DNA of 64,000 nt, taken from the NCBI RefSeq assembly GCF_000173775.1, contig NZ_ACCD01000001.1, forward strand, positions 434,001 through 498,000. The letters run 5' to 3'. Shown here piece by piece: positions 10,166-21,300 of the stretch. The position numbers and the translations under genes were made by a program. Below the pieces are notes generated by a model that saw only the letters and a list, made by a program, of their open reading frames with translations, had not been told where the DNA came from and made no database searches. The first letter of the stretch is position 1. Each line of letters starts with the position of its first letter. The DNA comes from Yersinia rohdei ATCC 43380 (GTDB taxonomy: Bacteria > Pseudomonadota > Gammaproteobacteria > Enterobacterales > Enterobacteriaceae).

Positions 10166-11566
10166 ATGAGCGTAGTGCCTGTAGTCGACGTACTGCAAGG
10201 CCGTGCTGCGGTTGACAGTGAAGTCACCGTACGCGGTTGGGTGCGTACCCGGAGAGATTCTAAAGCGGGTATCTCCTTCGTTGCCGTTTATGACGGTTCC
10301 TGCTTTGACCCGTTACAGGCCGTCGTGAATAATACTTTGCCAAATTATCAGGATGAAGTGCTGCATCTGACCACTGGCTGCTCCGTAGAAGTCACGGGGA
10401 CAGTGGTTGCCTCACCGGGTGAAGGCCAAAGTTTTGAAATTCAGGCAACCGCTATCAAAGTGGTAGGCTGGGTGGATGATCCCGATACCTATCCAATGGC
10501 AGCCAAGCGCCACAGTATTGAGTATCTTCGTGAAGTCGCGCACTTGCGCCCACGGACTAACCTGATTGGCGCGGTAGCGCGTGTTCGCCATACCCTGGCA
10601 CAAGCTATTCACCGTTTCTTCGATGAAAATGGTTATTTCTGGGTTTCTACCCCATTAATCACCGCGTCAGATACCGAAGGTGCCGGTGAAATGTTCCGCG
10701 TGTCCACCTTGGATTTGGAAAACATCCCGCGCACTGATACTGGCGCTGTCGATTTCAGCGAAGATTTCTTCGGTAAAGAAGCTTTCCTGACGGTTTCCGG
10801 CCAGTTAAACGGTGAAACCTACGCCTGCGCGTTATCAAAAGTTTACACTTTTGGCCCAACTTTCCGTGCAGAGAACTCCAACACCAGCCGCCATTTGGCT
10901 GAGTTCTGGATGGTTGAACCCGAAGTGGCTTTCGCTTCATTAGATGATGTCGCCGGTTTGGCCGAGAAAATGCTGAAATACGTTTTCCAGGCGGTGCTGA
11001 ACGAACGTGCTGATGACATGAAATTCTTTGCTGAACGTGTAGATAAAGATGCTGTAGATCGTTTACAACGTTTTGTTACCTCTGACTTTGCTCAGGTTGA
11101 CTATACCGATGCCATTGAGATCTTACTGGCGTCAGGTCAGAAATTTGAGAATGATGTGTCCTGGGGTATCGATTTGTCTTCAGAACATGAGCGCTATTTA
11201 GCTGAGCAACACTTTAAAGCGCCGGTGGTGGTTAAGAACTACCCGAAAGACATCAAAGCATTCTATATGCGTATGAATGAAGACGGTAAAACCGTGGCGG
11301 CGATGGATGTACTCGCACCAGGTATCGGTGAAATCATCGGTGGGTCACAACGTGAAGAACGTTTGGATGTGCTTGATGCGCGTCTGGCAGAAATGGGCCT
11401 CAATAAAGAAGATTATTGGTGGTATCGTGATCTGCGTCGCTACGGCACTGTGCCACATTCAGGTTTTGGCCTTGGATTTGAGCGTTTGATCTCATATGTA
11501 ACAGGGGTTCAAAACGTTCGGGATGTAATTCCATTCCCACGCACTCCAAGAAATGCCAGTTTCTAA
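10166..11566 (+). CDS. asnS: Asparagine-tRNA ligase
   Basis: AsnS charges tRNA-Asn with asparagine in the cytoplasm. The protein has 466 residues, identical in length to E. coli AsnS. An N-terminal OB-fold anticodon-binding domain (about 1-105, with [19 protein letters not shown]) leads into a class II catalytic core. Motif 2 is seen in [20 protein letters not shown] and motif 3 in the [12 protein letters not shown] region near the C-terminus. The start has GAGAGA seven bases upstream. A strong terminator follows, so asnS and ompF are separate transcription units. The adjacent upstream ERIC element is the notable context. Confidence 0.98.
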   Translation: MSVVPVVDVLQGRAAVDSEVTVRGWVRTRRDSKAGISFVAVYDGSCFDPLQAVVNNTLPNYQDEVLHLTTGCSVEVTGTVVASPGEGQSFEIQATAIKVVGWVDDPDTYPMAAKRHSIEYLREVAHLRPRTNLIGAVARVRHTLAQAIHRFFDENGYFWVSTPLITASDTEGAGEMFRVSTLDLENIPRTDTGAVDFSEDFFGKEAFLTVSGQLNGETYACALSKVYTFGPTFRAENSNTSRHLAEFWMVEPEVAFASLDDVAGLAEKMLKYVFQAVLNERADDMKFFAERVDKDAVDRLQRFVTSDFAQVDYTDAIEILLASGQKFENDVSWGIDLSSEHERYLAEQHFKAPVVVKNYPKDIKAFYMRMNEDGKTVAAMDVLAPGIGEIIGGSQREERLDVLDARLAEMGLNKEDYWWYRDLRRYGTVPHSGFGLGFERLISYVTGVQNVRDVIPFPRTPRNASF

Positions 11567-11602
11567 ATTTATTATTTAGAAAAAAATATATTTTGTATAA
11601 AA

Positions 11603-11625
11603 AAAAGCCAGCTCTGCTGGCTTTT
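11603..11625 (+). terminator. asnS intrinsic terminator
   Basis: AAAAGCCAGC-TCT-GCTGGCTTTT is a perfect 10-bp stem with a short loop, starting 37 bases after the asnS stop and ending in T residues. Confidence 0.88.
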
Positions 11626-11668
11626 GTCATTTTTTAAAGTTCGATCTATGTCACAAAGTTCCCTTAAA

Positions 11669-11708
11669 TTTACATCTTGTAACACATAGTTTCTCAATGA
11701 AACATATT
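11669..11708 (+). promoter_or_regulatory. Tandem OmpR boxes upstream of ompF
   Basis: Two adjacent 20-bp units, TTTACATCTTGTAACACATA and GTTTCTCAATGAAACATATT, each carry the OmpR-type GNAACA core in the same orientation. They correspond to the F-box region of E. coli ompF. Osmotic control by EnvZ/OmpR is inferred from this match. Confidence 0.75.
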
Positions 11709-11768
11709 CAGGCAATTGGTAGCATTTTCGGTGTGGATTATAAGGTCTACGAATGGAACACTGCGTTC

Positions 11769-11862
11769 AGACACAGACGACACCAAACTCTCAACAATAG
11801 TTCCAAAAAAATTATTGGCGGCAGTGGCAGGTGTCCGAATAACACCAATGAGGGTAATAATA
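11769..11862 (+). promoter_or_regulatory. ompF 5' untranslated leader, MicF-target type
   Basis: The leader contains GACACCAAACTCTCAACAAT, AGTTCCAAAAAAATTATTGG, GGCAGTGGCAGGTGTC and GAGGGTAATAATAATG, which follow the E. coli ompF leader closely. In E. coli the last part pairs with the sRNA MicF around the ribosome-binding site. The transcription start near 11769 is placed by analogy only. Confidence 0.65.
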
Positions 11863-12963
11863 ATGATGAAGCGCAATATTCTTGCAGTAGTAATCCCAGC
11901 ATTGTTAGTAGCTGGCGCAGCTAATGCAGCAGAAATCTACAACAAAGACGGCAACAAACTTGACCTGTACGGTAAAGTTGACGCGCGTCACCAGTTCTCT
12001 GATGCCAAAAGCCAAGACGGTGACGAATCTTATGTTCGTTTCGGCTTCAAAGGTGAAACCCAAATTACCGACCAACTGACCGGTTACGGCCAGTGGGAAT
12101 ATAACGTTCAGGCTAACAACGCTGAAGCTCAAGGCGACAAAGGCAACAAAACTCGTCTGGGCTTTGCTGGTCTGAAATTTGCTGAGTTCGGTTCATTCGA
12201 CTACGGCCGTAACTACGGCGTAATCTATGACGTCAACGCATGGACTGACATGCTGCCAGTGTTCGGTGGTGATTCAATCTCCAACTCTGACAACTACATG
12301 ACTGGCCGTTCAACTGGTCTGGCAACTTACCGTAACACCAACTTCTTCGGTATGGTTGATGGCCTGAACTTTGCCCTGCAATACCAAGGCAAAAACGAAA
12401 CTAGCCGTGAAGGCCTGCTGGCTACTCAGAACGGTGACGGCTTCGGTATCTCTTCTACTTATGATATCGGTTACGGCGTAAACTTCGGTGCTGGCTTCTC
12501 TACAGCTAACCGTACCACCGCTCAGAAAAATGCTCACCTGAATAACGTAACATTTGCTGAAGGCGATAAAGCTCAAGCATGGAACGTTGGTGCTAAATAC
12601 GACGCAAACAACGTATACTTGGCTGTAATGTATGCTGAAACTCAAAACATGACTCCATTTGGCGACGATTCAGTTGCTAACAAGACTCGTGACATTGAAA
12701 TCACTGCACAGTACCAGTTCGACTTCGGTCTGCGTCCATCCCTGGGCTATGTTCAGTCCAAAGGTAAGGATCTGAACAACGCAACTGATGACAACCATGA
12801 CCTGTTGAAATATGTTTCTGTAGGTTCTTACTACTACTTCAACAAAAACATGTCTACCTATGTTGATTACAAAATCAACTTGCTGGACGAAGACAACTTC
12901 ACTCGTGCAAACAACTTGATGACTGATGACGTTGTTGGTGTTGGCTTGGTTTACCAGTTCTAA
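11863..12963 (+). CDS. ompF: Outer membrane porin OmpF
   Basis: This trimeric 16-strand beta-barrel porin lets small hydrophilic solutes cross the outer membrane. The precursor has 366 residues. A 22-residue signal peptide ([22 protein letters not shown]) precedes mature [15 protein letters not shown], and the chain ends ...GLVYQF with the C-terminal Phe needed for barrel assembly. I start at the first of two adjacent ATGs, as in E. coli OmpF, behind GAGGGTAATAATA; a longer upstream in-frame start would read through the conserved leader. Position between asnS and aspC identifies it as the ompF orthologue rather than ompC or phoE. Expected regulators are OmpR and MicF. Confidence 0.95.
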   Translation: MMKRNILAVVIPALLVAGAANAAEIYNKDGNKLDLYGKVDARHQFSDAKSQDGDESYVRFGFKGETQITDQLTGYGQWEYNVQANNAEAQGDKGNKTRLGFAGLKFAEFGSFDYGRNYGVIYDVNAWTDMLPVFGGDSISNSDNYMTGRSTGLATYRNTNFFGMVDGLNFALQYQGKNETSREGLLATQNGDGFGISSTYDIGYGVNFGAGFSTANRTTAQKNAHLNNVTFAEGDKAQAWNVGAKYDANNVYLAVMYAETQNMTPFGDDSVANKTRDIEITAQYQFDFGLRPSLGYVQSKGKDLNNATDDNHDLLKYVSVGSYYYFNKNMSTYVDYKINLLDEDNFTRANNLMTDDVVGVGLVYQF

Positions 12964-13004
12964 GTCAAACTTAATCAAGCAGTTTATCTGCTGACGTAAG
13001 TTAA

Positions 13005-13034
13005 AAAAAGACAGGGCCTCGGCTCTGTCTTTTT
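13005..13034 (+). terminator. ompF intrinsic terminator
   Basis: AAAAAGACAGGGCC and GGCTCTGTCTTTTT pair with one G-T wobble around a two-base gap and end in five T, 41 bases after the ompF stop. Confidence 0.88.
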
Positions 13035-13213
13035 GTTTGCAGCAAAGATAGGGATATTCCGCTGTTGATAGCACTATTGCACCGATTTTTCACCCCGAAT
13101 TCCTCCACCTCACAACATTCATTTCTTTTTCTCGCAAACGGTTGGCAAAGGCCGCAACTGGCGCTACCCTGAGGGTTCTGTTTGCTTAACGCTAAGCCAT
13201 GGAAGCCTCTGAC

Positions 13214-14404
13214 ATGTTTGAAGAAATCAAAGCTGCACCTGCCGACCCTATTCTGGGCCTGACCGATATTTTCCGCGCGGATGACCGCCCTAATAAAATC
13301 AACCTGGGGATCGGTGTCTACAAAGACGAAACCGGGAAGACGCCGGTGCTGACCAGCGTAAAAAAAGCTGAGCAGTATTTGCTGGAAAATGAAGTAACCA
13401 AAAATTATTTGGGTATTGATGGCCTGCCTGTTTTCGCCAGCTGTACTCAGGAACTGTTATTTGGTGCCAATAGCGCAATCATTACGGACAAACGAGCACG
13501 TACTGCTCAAACCCCGGGTGGTACTGGCGGGTTACGTATTGCTGCTGATTTTATCGCACACAACACCAACGCCAAACGTGTCTGGGTCAGTAATCCAAGT
13601 TGGCCAAATCATAAAAACATCTTCGCTGCCGCAGGGTTAGAAGTTGTTGAGTATGCCTATTATGACGCGGCAAACCATGCATTGGACTTCGATGGGCTAA
13701 TTAACAGCCTGTCAGAGGCTGGTGCTGGCGATGTCGTGCTGTTCCATGGCTGCTGCCATAACCCAACAGGTATTGACCCAACAGAAGCCCAGTGGAGCCA
13801 ATTAGCCGAGCTGTCTGTTGCTAAAGGTTGGTTGCCGCTGTTTGACTTCGCTTATCAAGGTTTTGCTAAAGGTTTGGAAGAAGATGCTCAGGGCTTGCGT
13901 CTTTTCGCCGCAACGCATAAAGAATTGATTGTTTGTAGCTCTTATTCCAAAAACTTTGGCCTGTATAATGAGCGTGTTGGGGCTTGTACTGTTGTTGCCG
14001 CTAATTCTGATGTCGCTGACACAGCATTTAGCCAAGTTAAAGCGGTTATCCGCGCTAACTACTCCAACCCACCCGCTCATGGTGCCTCAGTCGTTGCGAC
14101 TATCCTAAGCACCCCTGCACTGCGCGATATTTGGGAACAAGAACTGACCGGAATGCGCCAACGCATTCATCGTATGCGCCAGTTGTTTGTAAATACGTTG
14201 CAGGAAAAAGGCGCGGCGCAAGATTTCAGTTTTATCATTAACCAGAATGGTATGTTCTCGTTTAGTGGCCTTACCAAAGAACAAGTATTACGTTTACGCG
14301 ATGAGTTTGCTGTTTATGCAGTAAATTCTGGCCGTGTTAACGTAGCAGGTATGACGCCAGACAATATGGCTCCACTGTGTGAAGCTATCGTTGCCGTGCT
14401 CTAA
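13214..14404 (+). CDS. aspC: Aspartate aminotransferase
   Basis: AspC is a PLP-dependent class I aminotransferase that interconverts aspartate and oxaloacetate with glutamate and 2-oxoglutarate, and also acts on aromatic keto acids. The product has 396 residues from [20 protein letters not shown]. An ATG five codons earlier is in frame but lacks homology, and GGAAG lies about nine bases before the chosen start. The Schiff-base lysine is K246 in [25 protein letters not shown] and the substrate-binding arginine region [11 protein letters not shown] are intact. A strong terminator follows, and ycbL converges on it. Confidence 0.97.
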   Translation: MFEEIKAAPADPILGLTDIFRADDRPNKINLGIGVYKDETGKTPVLTSVKKAEQYLLENEVTKNYLGIDGLPVFASCTQELLFGANSAIITDKRARTAQTPGGTGGLRIAADFIAHNTNAKRVWVSNPSWPNHKNIFAAAGLEVVEYAYYDAANHALDFDGLINSLSEAGAGDVVLFHGCCHNPTGIDPTEAQWSQLAELSVAKGWLPLFDFAYQGFAKGLEEDAQGLRLFAATHKELIVCSSYSKNFGLYNERVGACTVVAANSDVADTAFSQVKAVIRANYSNPPAHGASVVATILSTPALRDIWEQELTGMRQRIHRMRQLFVNTLQEKGAAQDFSFIINQNGMFSFSGLTKEQVLRLRDEFAVYAVNSGRVNVAGMTPDNMAPLCEAIVAVL

Positions 14405-14476
14405 ATAAGTCATCATGACTTCGGCCGTAAAAGGCTATCTTTAACGTAATGTCAGTCAGTACGTTTTTGAAAACAC

Positions 14477-14510
14477 AAAAGGCCGTAACGGATGACGTTG
14501 CGGCCTTTTT
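14477..14510 (+). terminator. aspC intrinsic terminator
   Basis: AAAAGGCCG-T-AACG pairs with CGTT-G-CGGCCTTTT around GATGA, followed by T residues. The ycbL gene converges from the other side; 14511-14681 shows no gene. Confidence 0.85.
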
Positions 14511-14681
14511 AACTGTTAACAGCAGTACGTAATATCTTGAGGGGCAAATAAAGGTAACAAAGGCACCTGATGTCGTGGCTACTCTGCTGTAAAATCAGGA
14601 GTTTATCAGCCGCTGGCGCCAAGATACCGTCAATATTAGCTGTTTTATGCTATTTCACATTTATGACAGCAACATTGAGCA

Positions 14682-15329
14682 TCACCAAATTGCCGGTTCT
14701 TCACGTATGAACGGATTTGTCTGCCGTTCGTGGCCAAGGGTAGACATTGGGCCATGACCCGGAATAAACGTTATATCATCCCCCAAAGGCAATAACTTGG
14801 TTCGGATCGAATTAATGAGTTGCTGATGGTCACCGCGCGGAAAATCGCTGCGCCCAACACCACCATTAAAAATAACGTCACCCACCAATGCAAGTTGGCC
14901 TTGTTTATCAATAAAAACAATATGCCCCGGCGTGTGTCCCGGGCAATGCAATACTGATAATTCGGTTGCCCCAACAGTGATTTTATCACCTTCTTCAAGC
15001 CAGCGAGTCGGAGTAAAGGCCTCACACTCACTTAGCCCAAACATTTTGCTTTGCGCCGGTAGCCCTTCTAACCAAAACAAATCTTCTTTTTCTGGGCCAT
15101 AGATAGGCACCTGAAAATGTTCAGCTAACTCAGCGGCAGCACCGACGTGATCCAGATGACCGTGAGTCAGTAGAATCTGACTCACTTTAACATCCTGACG
15201 TGCGACTTCAGCAATGATCTTAGCCGCATCACCACCAGGGTCAACCAGTGCCGCCTGCCCTGTCACTTCACACCAGATGAGCGTGCAGTTTTGGCTAAAG
15301 GCCGTCACCGGAATAATTTTATATTTCAT
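14682..15329 (-). CDS. ycbL: YcbL, metallo-beta-lactamase-fold hydrolase (type II glyoxalase family)
   Basis: The protein has 215 residues, the family length. The metal-binding signature is [13 protein letters not shown] near residue 52, with further ligands in HCPGHTPGH and FIPGHGP. Salmonella YcbL has glyoxalase II (hydroxyacylglutathione hydrolase) activity; the physiological substrate here is not proved. The ATG at 15327-15329 has GGAG five bases upstream. It is the third gene of a leftward ldtD-mepK-ycbL string, with 108 bp after mepK, and it converges with aspC. There is no export signal, so it is cytoplasmic. Confidence 0.92.
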   Translation of the reverse strand: MKYKIIPVTAFSQNCTLIWCEVTGQAALVDPGGDAAKIIAEVARQDVKVSQILLTHGHLDHVGAAAELAEHFQVPIYGPEKEDLFWLEGLPAQSKMFGLSECEAFTPTRWLEEGDKITVGATELSVLHCPGHTPGHIVFIDKQGQLALVGDVIFNGGVGRSDFPRGDHQQLINSIRTKLLPLGDDITFIPGHGPMSTLGHERQTNPFIREEPAIW

Positions 15330-15437
15330 AAAGCTCCAACCCCGATGCCATTTTCAATATCCCCAACACTTTTCAAGCCGTAGTTGCATCCTGAAATCTG
15401 GCGGGTATTGACTAAAGCATTGGCAGAAAAATGCATG

Positions 15438-15986
15438 TTACCAGGTTCGTACCGGCCCAGTATCAATATGCACAAAGTTACTGCGAGGGTAATATCCTAC
15501 ACCACCTGCGCGCATTTTTAATGCCGCTTTACGAATATTACTCAATTGAATGCCTTCAATATGAAAATCCATCGCCTGCCCTTTGGTATGATAGCTGTGC
15601 TTTGCTACACCTCGGCTGCGTCCGCGTAGTTCATTATTGGTATCAATTGAACGATAACCTGACAGGAGCTGTACCGGTTTAGTGGTACCAAGGAAGCCTT
15701 GTAAGCGGTATAGCTGGTCAAAAAGGCGCGGATCGATGCTTTTAACTTTATTAGCCCGGTAATCGCGAAATAGATGGTTTAAGCGAGAAAGTTCATCTTT
15801 GTTATAACCTCGACCATCGAAGAATTCGGCTTTTATAGACTCACCTGTATTCAGGTTATTCAGGGTCAAGATCCGTGGGCGAGGAGTAGAAAGGGTGGCA
15901 AATGCGTACCCTGGAAGCAGCGAAAGACCCAGCGCTGCCCCGCCTAACGTTAGCCATCTACGGCGATAATTATCAATTTTATCCAT
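15438..15986 (-). CDS. mepK: Murein DD-endopeptidase MepK (YcbK), Tat substrate
   Basis: The 182-residue protein begins with a twin-arginine type signal (YRRRWLTLGGAALGLSLLPG), so export by Tat is expected. The mature part is a peptidase M15-type fold, with zinc ligands in KHSYHTKGQAMDFHI and FVHIDTGPVRTW at the end. In E. coli MepK cleaves meso-DAP-meso-DAP (3-3) crosslinks and some 4-3 links in peptidoglycan. Its neighbour upstream is ldtD, which makes exactly those 3-3 crosslinks, so synthesis and cleavage of the same bond are encoded side by side. Confidence 0.93.
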   Translation of the reverse strand: MDKIDNYRRRWLTLGGAALGLSLLPGYAFATLSTPRPRILTLNNLNTGESIKAEFFDGRGYNKDELSRLNHLFRDYRANKVKSIDPRLFDQLYRLQGFLGTTKPVQLLSGYRSIDTNNELRGRSRGVAKHSYHTKGQAMDFHIEGIQLSNIRKAALKMRAGGVGYYPRSNFVHIDTGPVRTW

Positions 15987-16120
15987 GATCTCTGTTAATA
16001 CCTGGCAAGAATGTCAAAAGTAAACACTATATAATGTGCAATCCCGAACCATAACCGCCTACGGAAAACCAGTCAACCCGCATTCGGCACGCATTCAGCG
16101 TACGTTTAGATTCAGGGATA

Positions 16121-16142
16121 GGATGCTCATTGCTGAGCATCC
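16121..16142 (-). terminator. Inverted repeat between ldtD and mepK
   Basis: GGATGCTCA-TTGC-TGAGCATCC has perfect 9-bp arms, about 50 bases past the ldtD stop. There is no T tail on the minus strand, so it may be an intercistronic stem-loop rather than a full terminator. The other bases of 15987-16190 show nothing further. Confidence 0.5.
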
Positions 16143-16190
16143 ACAAAATAGCCCGATATTAAGACCATTAGTTATTGAGTTTTACTGCAT

Positions 16191-18104
16191 TTATTGCAGC
16201 AAAAGTTCTGCCTGTTGGGAGATTTGTGAACCTGATCTCACCGCCATATCATAATTGTAAATGTCTGTTCTAAACTGAGGTTTGCCATCCTCTGCGACCC
16301 ATGCGGTCAGGTAATACAATTGTACCGGGACACGTTCACGAATATTAACGTACGTCGTGCTCCCCTGTTTCAGGGTCGACGAAACCCGCGCATCATTCCA
16401 CCCCACATCCTGCAATAACATATTGGCTAAATCAGAGGCTTTATTCACACGAACACAACCTGAGCTCAAGGCACGGATATCTTTCTGGAACAATCCATGA
16501 TTAGGTGTGTCATGTAAATAGATGGCATCAGAACTTGGCATATTGAACTTGAAGCGCCCTAAAGAATTACTGGCACCGGGTTCCTGGCGTAGACGGTATG
16601 GGAAGTGATTAGGTGAAATCATGCTCCAATCGATCATTTCCGGATCAACGACTTCAGCATCATTGTTCCAGCCGGACAATACCGTATATCCGTGGCGTTG
16701 GAAGTAACTGGAATCATATCGCGCCTTCGGCAGAATATCCTGACGAATCAAAGAGGTTGGCACATTCCAAGGTGGATTAACTACCACATTATTCAGCGCA
16801 CTGCTCATCAGCGGTGTTTTACGGCTCGGGCGGCCAACAATCACTCTGGATGAGAGCACCTGCTCACCATTCTTATAATAGTTCAGCGAATAGTTTGGAA
16901 TGTTAACCATAATGCCGTTATCCACCCGCCCCGGCAAAATACGTAAGCGCTGAATATTCAATGCTAATAATGTTGCCCGTGTTTGTGGAGAAACATTCAG
17001 CCACTCGCGAGTACGAGCGCCAATAATTCCGTCATCACTCAGCCCATGCCACAGCTGAAAACGTTTGACGGCTTCCACTAGCTCTGGCGTGTAAACATTG
17101 TCGGTCACTGTAGCAGTACTCGTCGGTGCCGCGGGCGCAATCGCCTCCCCAGCTATTGGTTCATCAGCAACAGGAGCCGCAGATGGGCTAACAACCAGGC
17201 TATGAGCTTGAGAGCGACTTTTCTCTTCATCCACAGAGAGGTCATCATTAACCGCCGCAATCGTCGGATTATCTTCTGGGATAGTTTCAGCGGTTTTTAC
17301 TGGCGCGCCATCAACGGGGTGCAACATGCCCGTTCTGTCGAGAATTTCTCGCAGAGCCGGAATATCGTCACTTAGCTGACCTGGACGTAAACTCGGGCCA
17401 TTCGCCATGAGTGGCCAAGGACGCCTATCCGCCAGCATGTGTTTCAGCGCCTGATGCATTTTTTCATATTGCGGATGCTGAGGAGCCAATGACGCCAGAT
17501 AAGGCGCAGTCGTCCCTTCGTGTACCGCCTGCTGCCAGCGATTTAATATCGTGGCGGGCGGCATAGCCATCTTGTATGGCACATTGCTGTAGAGCCAGAC
17601 ACTGCCATTAGCGCCGACACCAGAGATAAAATGCAAATATCCCAGCATGGCATCAGACAGCACCACATCACGCGCCAATCCCTTAATTTCAGGATCACTG
17701 AGCCATTTAACCCATTGCATAAATTGTGGTTGAATACCGGAGAGCGCCACTTCCGCCAATTGTTGTTGGAAATGCTGAACTGCGGCGCGGTCTTGCCACA
17801 TAGGTTGCATTTGATTCGCGGCATAAAGCAGCGCTAATTCAGCAGAATAAAGCGGAGTGACATTTTTTGGCAATGCCGCCAATAGCTGAGAACGGCTTTG
17901 AGCAACCGTCATGCTCTTTGCCGGTGATGACATTGCTGACGATGACGCTACCGGCATCACCGGTGCCGTGGCCGATACGGTAAATATTGGCGTCAAGCCG
18001 CAAATTAAAGCGCAGTATAACGCCAACGCGCGTTGCGGATTTCTTCTCTCTACTGACATTCTATGCCCCCGGTATGCTTGTCTGAATACGTCATAGTCTG
18101 TCAT
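16191..18104 (-). CDS. ldtD: L,D-transpeptidase LdtD (YcbB)
   Basis: LdtD forms 3-3 crosslinks between meso-DAP residues of peptidoglycan in the periplasm, a route resistant to most beta-lactams. The 637-residue product has an N-terminal signal or anchor ([15 protein letters not shown]). A peptidoglycan-binding motif includes [14 protein letters not shown] and [12 protein letters not shown], and the YkuD catalytic domain carries [12 protein letters not shown] and the SSGCVRV nucleophile motif. The start at 18104 has GAGAGG five bases upstream. An inner ATG at 18059 ([10 protein letters not shown]) gives 622 residues, nearer E. coli length, and is a real alternative. A low-complexity Ala/Pro-rich stretch precedes the PG-binding motif. 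Confidence 0.93.
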   Translation of the reverse strand: MTDYDVFRQAYRGHRMSVERRNPQRALALYCALICGLTPIFTVSATAPVMPVASSSAMSSPAKSMTVAQSRSQLLAALPKNVTPLYSAELALLYAANQMQPMWQDRAAVQHFQQQLAEVALSGIQPQFMQWVKWLSDPEIKGLARDVVLSDAMLGYLHFISGVGANGSVWLYSNVPYKMAMPPATILNRWQQAVHEGTTAPYLASLAPQHPQYEKMHQALKHMLADRRPWPLMANGPSLRPGQLSDDIPALREILDRTGMLHPVDGAPVKTAETIPEDNPTIAAVNDDLSVDEEKSRSQAHSLVVSPSAAPVADEPIAGEAIAPAAPTSTATVTDNVYTPELVEAVKRFQLWHGLSDDGIIGARTREWLNVSPQTRATLLALNIQRLRILPGRVDNGIMVNIPNYSLNYYKNGEQVLSSRVIVGRPSRKTPLMSSALNNVVVNPPWNVPTSLIRQDILPKARYDSSYFQRHGYTVLSGWNNDAEVVDPEMIDWSMISPNHFPYRLRQEPGASNSLGRFKFNMPSSDAIYLHDTPNHGLFQKDIRALSSGCVRVNKASDLANMLLQDVGWNDARVSSTLKQGSTTYVNIRERVPVQLYYLTAWVAEDGKPQFRTDIYNYDMAVRSGSQISQQAELLLQ

Positions 18105-18335
18105 TACCTCTCTTCCCTGAAGTCGTCGCATGCTCGCGGCATTGTCCCGAAGATTGACGGGTACCCACTCAGCATAATCCGTTCGTTAACAGCAACACCC
18201 CAATCCAGGGGATTAATATTATTATATAAACAGAAATGCCATTAAGTGGTTAATAATATAAATTTAACCATTTACCTTACGCTAACAGATTTCATCTGCT
18301 TATAAAATATAACCCTCAGATGTTGCAACAAATAA

Positions 18336-18359
18336 AAATGACCGCATTCGCGGCCATTT
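18336..18359 (-). terminator. Probable mukB terminator
   Basis: AAATGACCGC and GCGGCCATTT pair with one mismatch around ATTC, and five T follow on the minus strand. It lies 40 bases past the mukB stop, separating mukFEB from ldtD. The rest of 18105-18398 holds only the presumed ldtD promoter. Confidence 0.75.
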
Positions 18360-18398
18360 AGTGTAATTAATTATTATTCCGTTCTTACTGAATGATAA

Positions 18399-21300
18399 TT
18401 AACCAGGTTGTTGTTCCAGCGGCATTGAGGGCAATGTCGGAATTTCATTTGCAAAACCGCGCAGACCAACTACGTGTACATGCTCATGATTTTGGAACAC
18501 TTTTCTCACCAGCTTATAGGTTGTCCCTTTTTCTGGACTGATATTTTCTGGCGCTGCAATAATTAATTGCATTTCCAGCCGTTCGCACAGCTCAAATAAT
18601 GTTGCGATAGACTTCGCATCCAGACGGGCCGCTTCATCAAGGAATAATAAACGGCAAGGCGAAATATCTTTGCCGCGTAAACGCCGTGATTCCTCTTCCC
18701 AACTCTGCACAACCATCACCAGAATAGACATCCCGGTACCAATAGCTTCACCGGTTGACAATGCACCACTTTCGGCTCGCAACCAACCATCTGCACCGCG
18801 ATAAACTTCCACTTCCAGCTCTAAATAATTACGGTAATCAAGTAGCTCTTCGCCGATGGTTTGCGGTAACCGTTGCCCCATATCCATTTGCGGATTCAAG
18901 CGCTGATACAGTTTTGCCAGCGCTTCTGAGAAGGTCAGGCGGTTACTGTTGAACAAATCCTGATGCTGCTCTTGCTGTTCGGATAACACATCGAGCAAGG
19001 TTGCATGGGCTTCGCGCATATTCACATTCAGCCGCACACTTTTCACCTGCCCGAAGGAAACAGCTTGCAACCCCTGATTCAGCATCCGGATACGATTTTG
19101 TTCGCGCTGAATGGTTTTACGGATGATATTCGACACACTTTTAGAACTGATTGCCAACTTCTGCTCACGGGCGGTCAACTCTTCCGTCAGGCGGCCCAGT
19201 TCAATTTCCATTTGTTCAATGGCTTCGACCGGGTCATCAGTACGGATAATATCCTGACGGATACGTTCACGCAGATGTTGATACACCGCAATATAGAACT
19301 GAATCTTGCGTTCCGGCCGTTTTGGATCTTCTGACAATCGCAGCACATCGCGCAAATGTTCATTATCAGCCACCGCCAGACGCAATGCCCCCAAGGCCTT
19401 ATCCGACATTGAGCGCAGCTCATCGCCATCCATATAAGCCAGCTCGCGGCGATGCAAACGGCGCTCAACGCCATTGTCTTTCACCATCCGCATTACCGCA
19501 CACCAACCGGCTTTAGCATTAACGACTTGCTCGCGGACTTGGTGATAATCCCGCTCCAACTTACGCAATTTCTTTTGCAAGCTGTCCATCTCGGCTTCAC
19601 AGAAAGTCAGCTGTTTTTCCAACTGATTACGTCGTGAACGGTTGGTACTCAATGCCGCGTGCAATTCATCACGACGTGTGCGGGCGCGGGCTTCTGCATT
19701 GGCATCCGCTTGAACACCAATATCCACCAGCTCCTGGCTCAATTCCTTGAGCATGTCGCGCTTGGCATCATAAGAACTTTTAAGTGAAGCCAACACCTGA
19801 TTGTACTGGGTAAATTGCGCCTGATATTGACGCAATTGCTCACGGGCACGGGTTCGTTCAGCCTCGGCCTGCTCTAAACGCTGGCGCAGTTTATCGTTAA
19901 GATCCGAGTTTTCAGTCAACATACCGGCAGAGTCGGTATAGCTAAAGTGGGCACGGCGCTGCACCACTTCAATCAAGGCAAAAGCTTGCTGCTTAGCCTG
20001 GCGCTGGCTGTTCTGTGCCAGTTGGTAGTTTTCCTGCAACTGTTCGTGTTGCTGTGGATCACTTTGCAGTACCGCCAAGAGAGGCTCAAGTTTGGTCAGC
20101 GCAGCACCGTGTTTCTGAATATGACGTGCCGCGTCTTGAGCTTCCGCCAGCTCTTCGGTGATTTCTTCGACACGGTCAGTCAACGTGTCGTCAAGAAGCA
20201 AAGAGACCAGTGGAATCAGTCGGTTAAGGGCTGAAATCCCCTCTTTTGCCTGTTCAAATTGCTGACGTTGCTGTTGATTTTGGTCTTCATGCGCATTTAG
20301 AGCGCGCTCAATTTCACCACGGCGCGTATTCAGCAAACGCATTTCTGCTTCGGGATCTGAATCAAATGCGACGGCCAGATGCGAACCAATAAAACGGCTG
20401 AATGCTTGATGCAAGCGCTGAGTTTTTTGCACATCAAATGACAAGGTCGCATAGCGCTCGGCCAAACTGTCGCGCTCTTGATACAGCGATTCCAGCCGGT
20501 TTTCACGGGCAGCACGCCCAAACAGTGGCACTTCTGGATAGCGGGAATAACGCCATTGGCGATCGGCAATTTTCACTACCACCGCTTTTTCATGCTCTTC
20601 GACGGCAAATACGCTGTCATCAAATGACTGCGGATCCCCCTCGATGAGATACAGATCTTCTGGGCAATCTTCCAGCCCTAGCAGTTGCTCACGCACCAAT
20701 GACAAGTCTGGCACCACAATGCCGTGGCGTGATGGGCCGTATAATGCGGAAAAATAGGGCGCATCATCAATGGTGACATCGTCATAAATTTCAGACAACA
20801 GCACACCACCAAAACGTTCCGCCAATGCTATCATCCGCGCATCTTCAGCCCCGCTTGGTTGGCTCAAACGCTCGATTTGTGCATCAATACCACGTTTGGT
20901 CGCTGCCACTTCATCGCGCTCGACGGTGGTTTCACGTTCGCGCTCCAGCAACTGTTGCATGTACTCAGTCACTTGGCGGCTGTCTTCCAGCGTCTCACCA
21001 CTTTGCTCACTGAGTTGGCTTAAAGCATCCTGCGCGGCCAGCCAAACCGGAGCACGCGCGGTCAGTTCCTGAATTTTCTGTTTCAGTTGTTCCAGTTCCT
21101 GACGCATTTCCATGCGCCGTTCACCGGCATCACTAACACTCAGCGAAAGCTCTTCAACCTGTGATTCCAGCTCGCGCTGCAATTCTTCCAGCTCTTCTGG
21201 TTGATAAGCCTGCCCTTGGCGTTTGCAAAATTCCTGCAACAAACGTTCGGCATCTTGCTGGGCGCGCAAACGCTGTTCCAGTTCAGACAGGCGCATGCGC

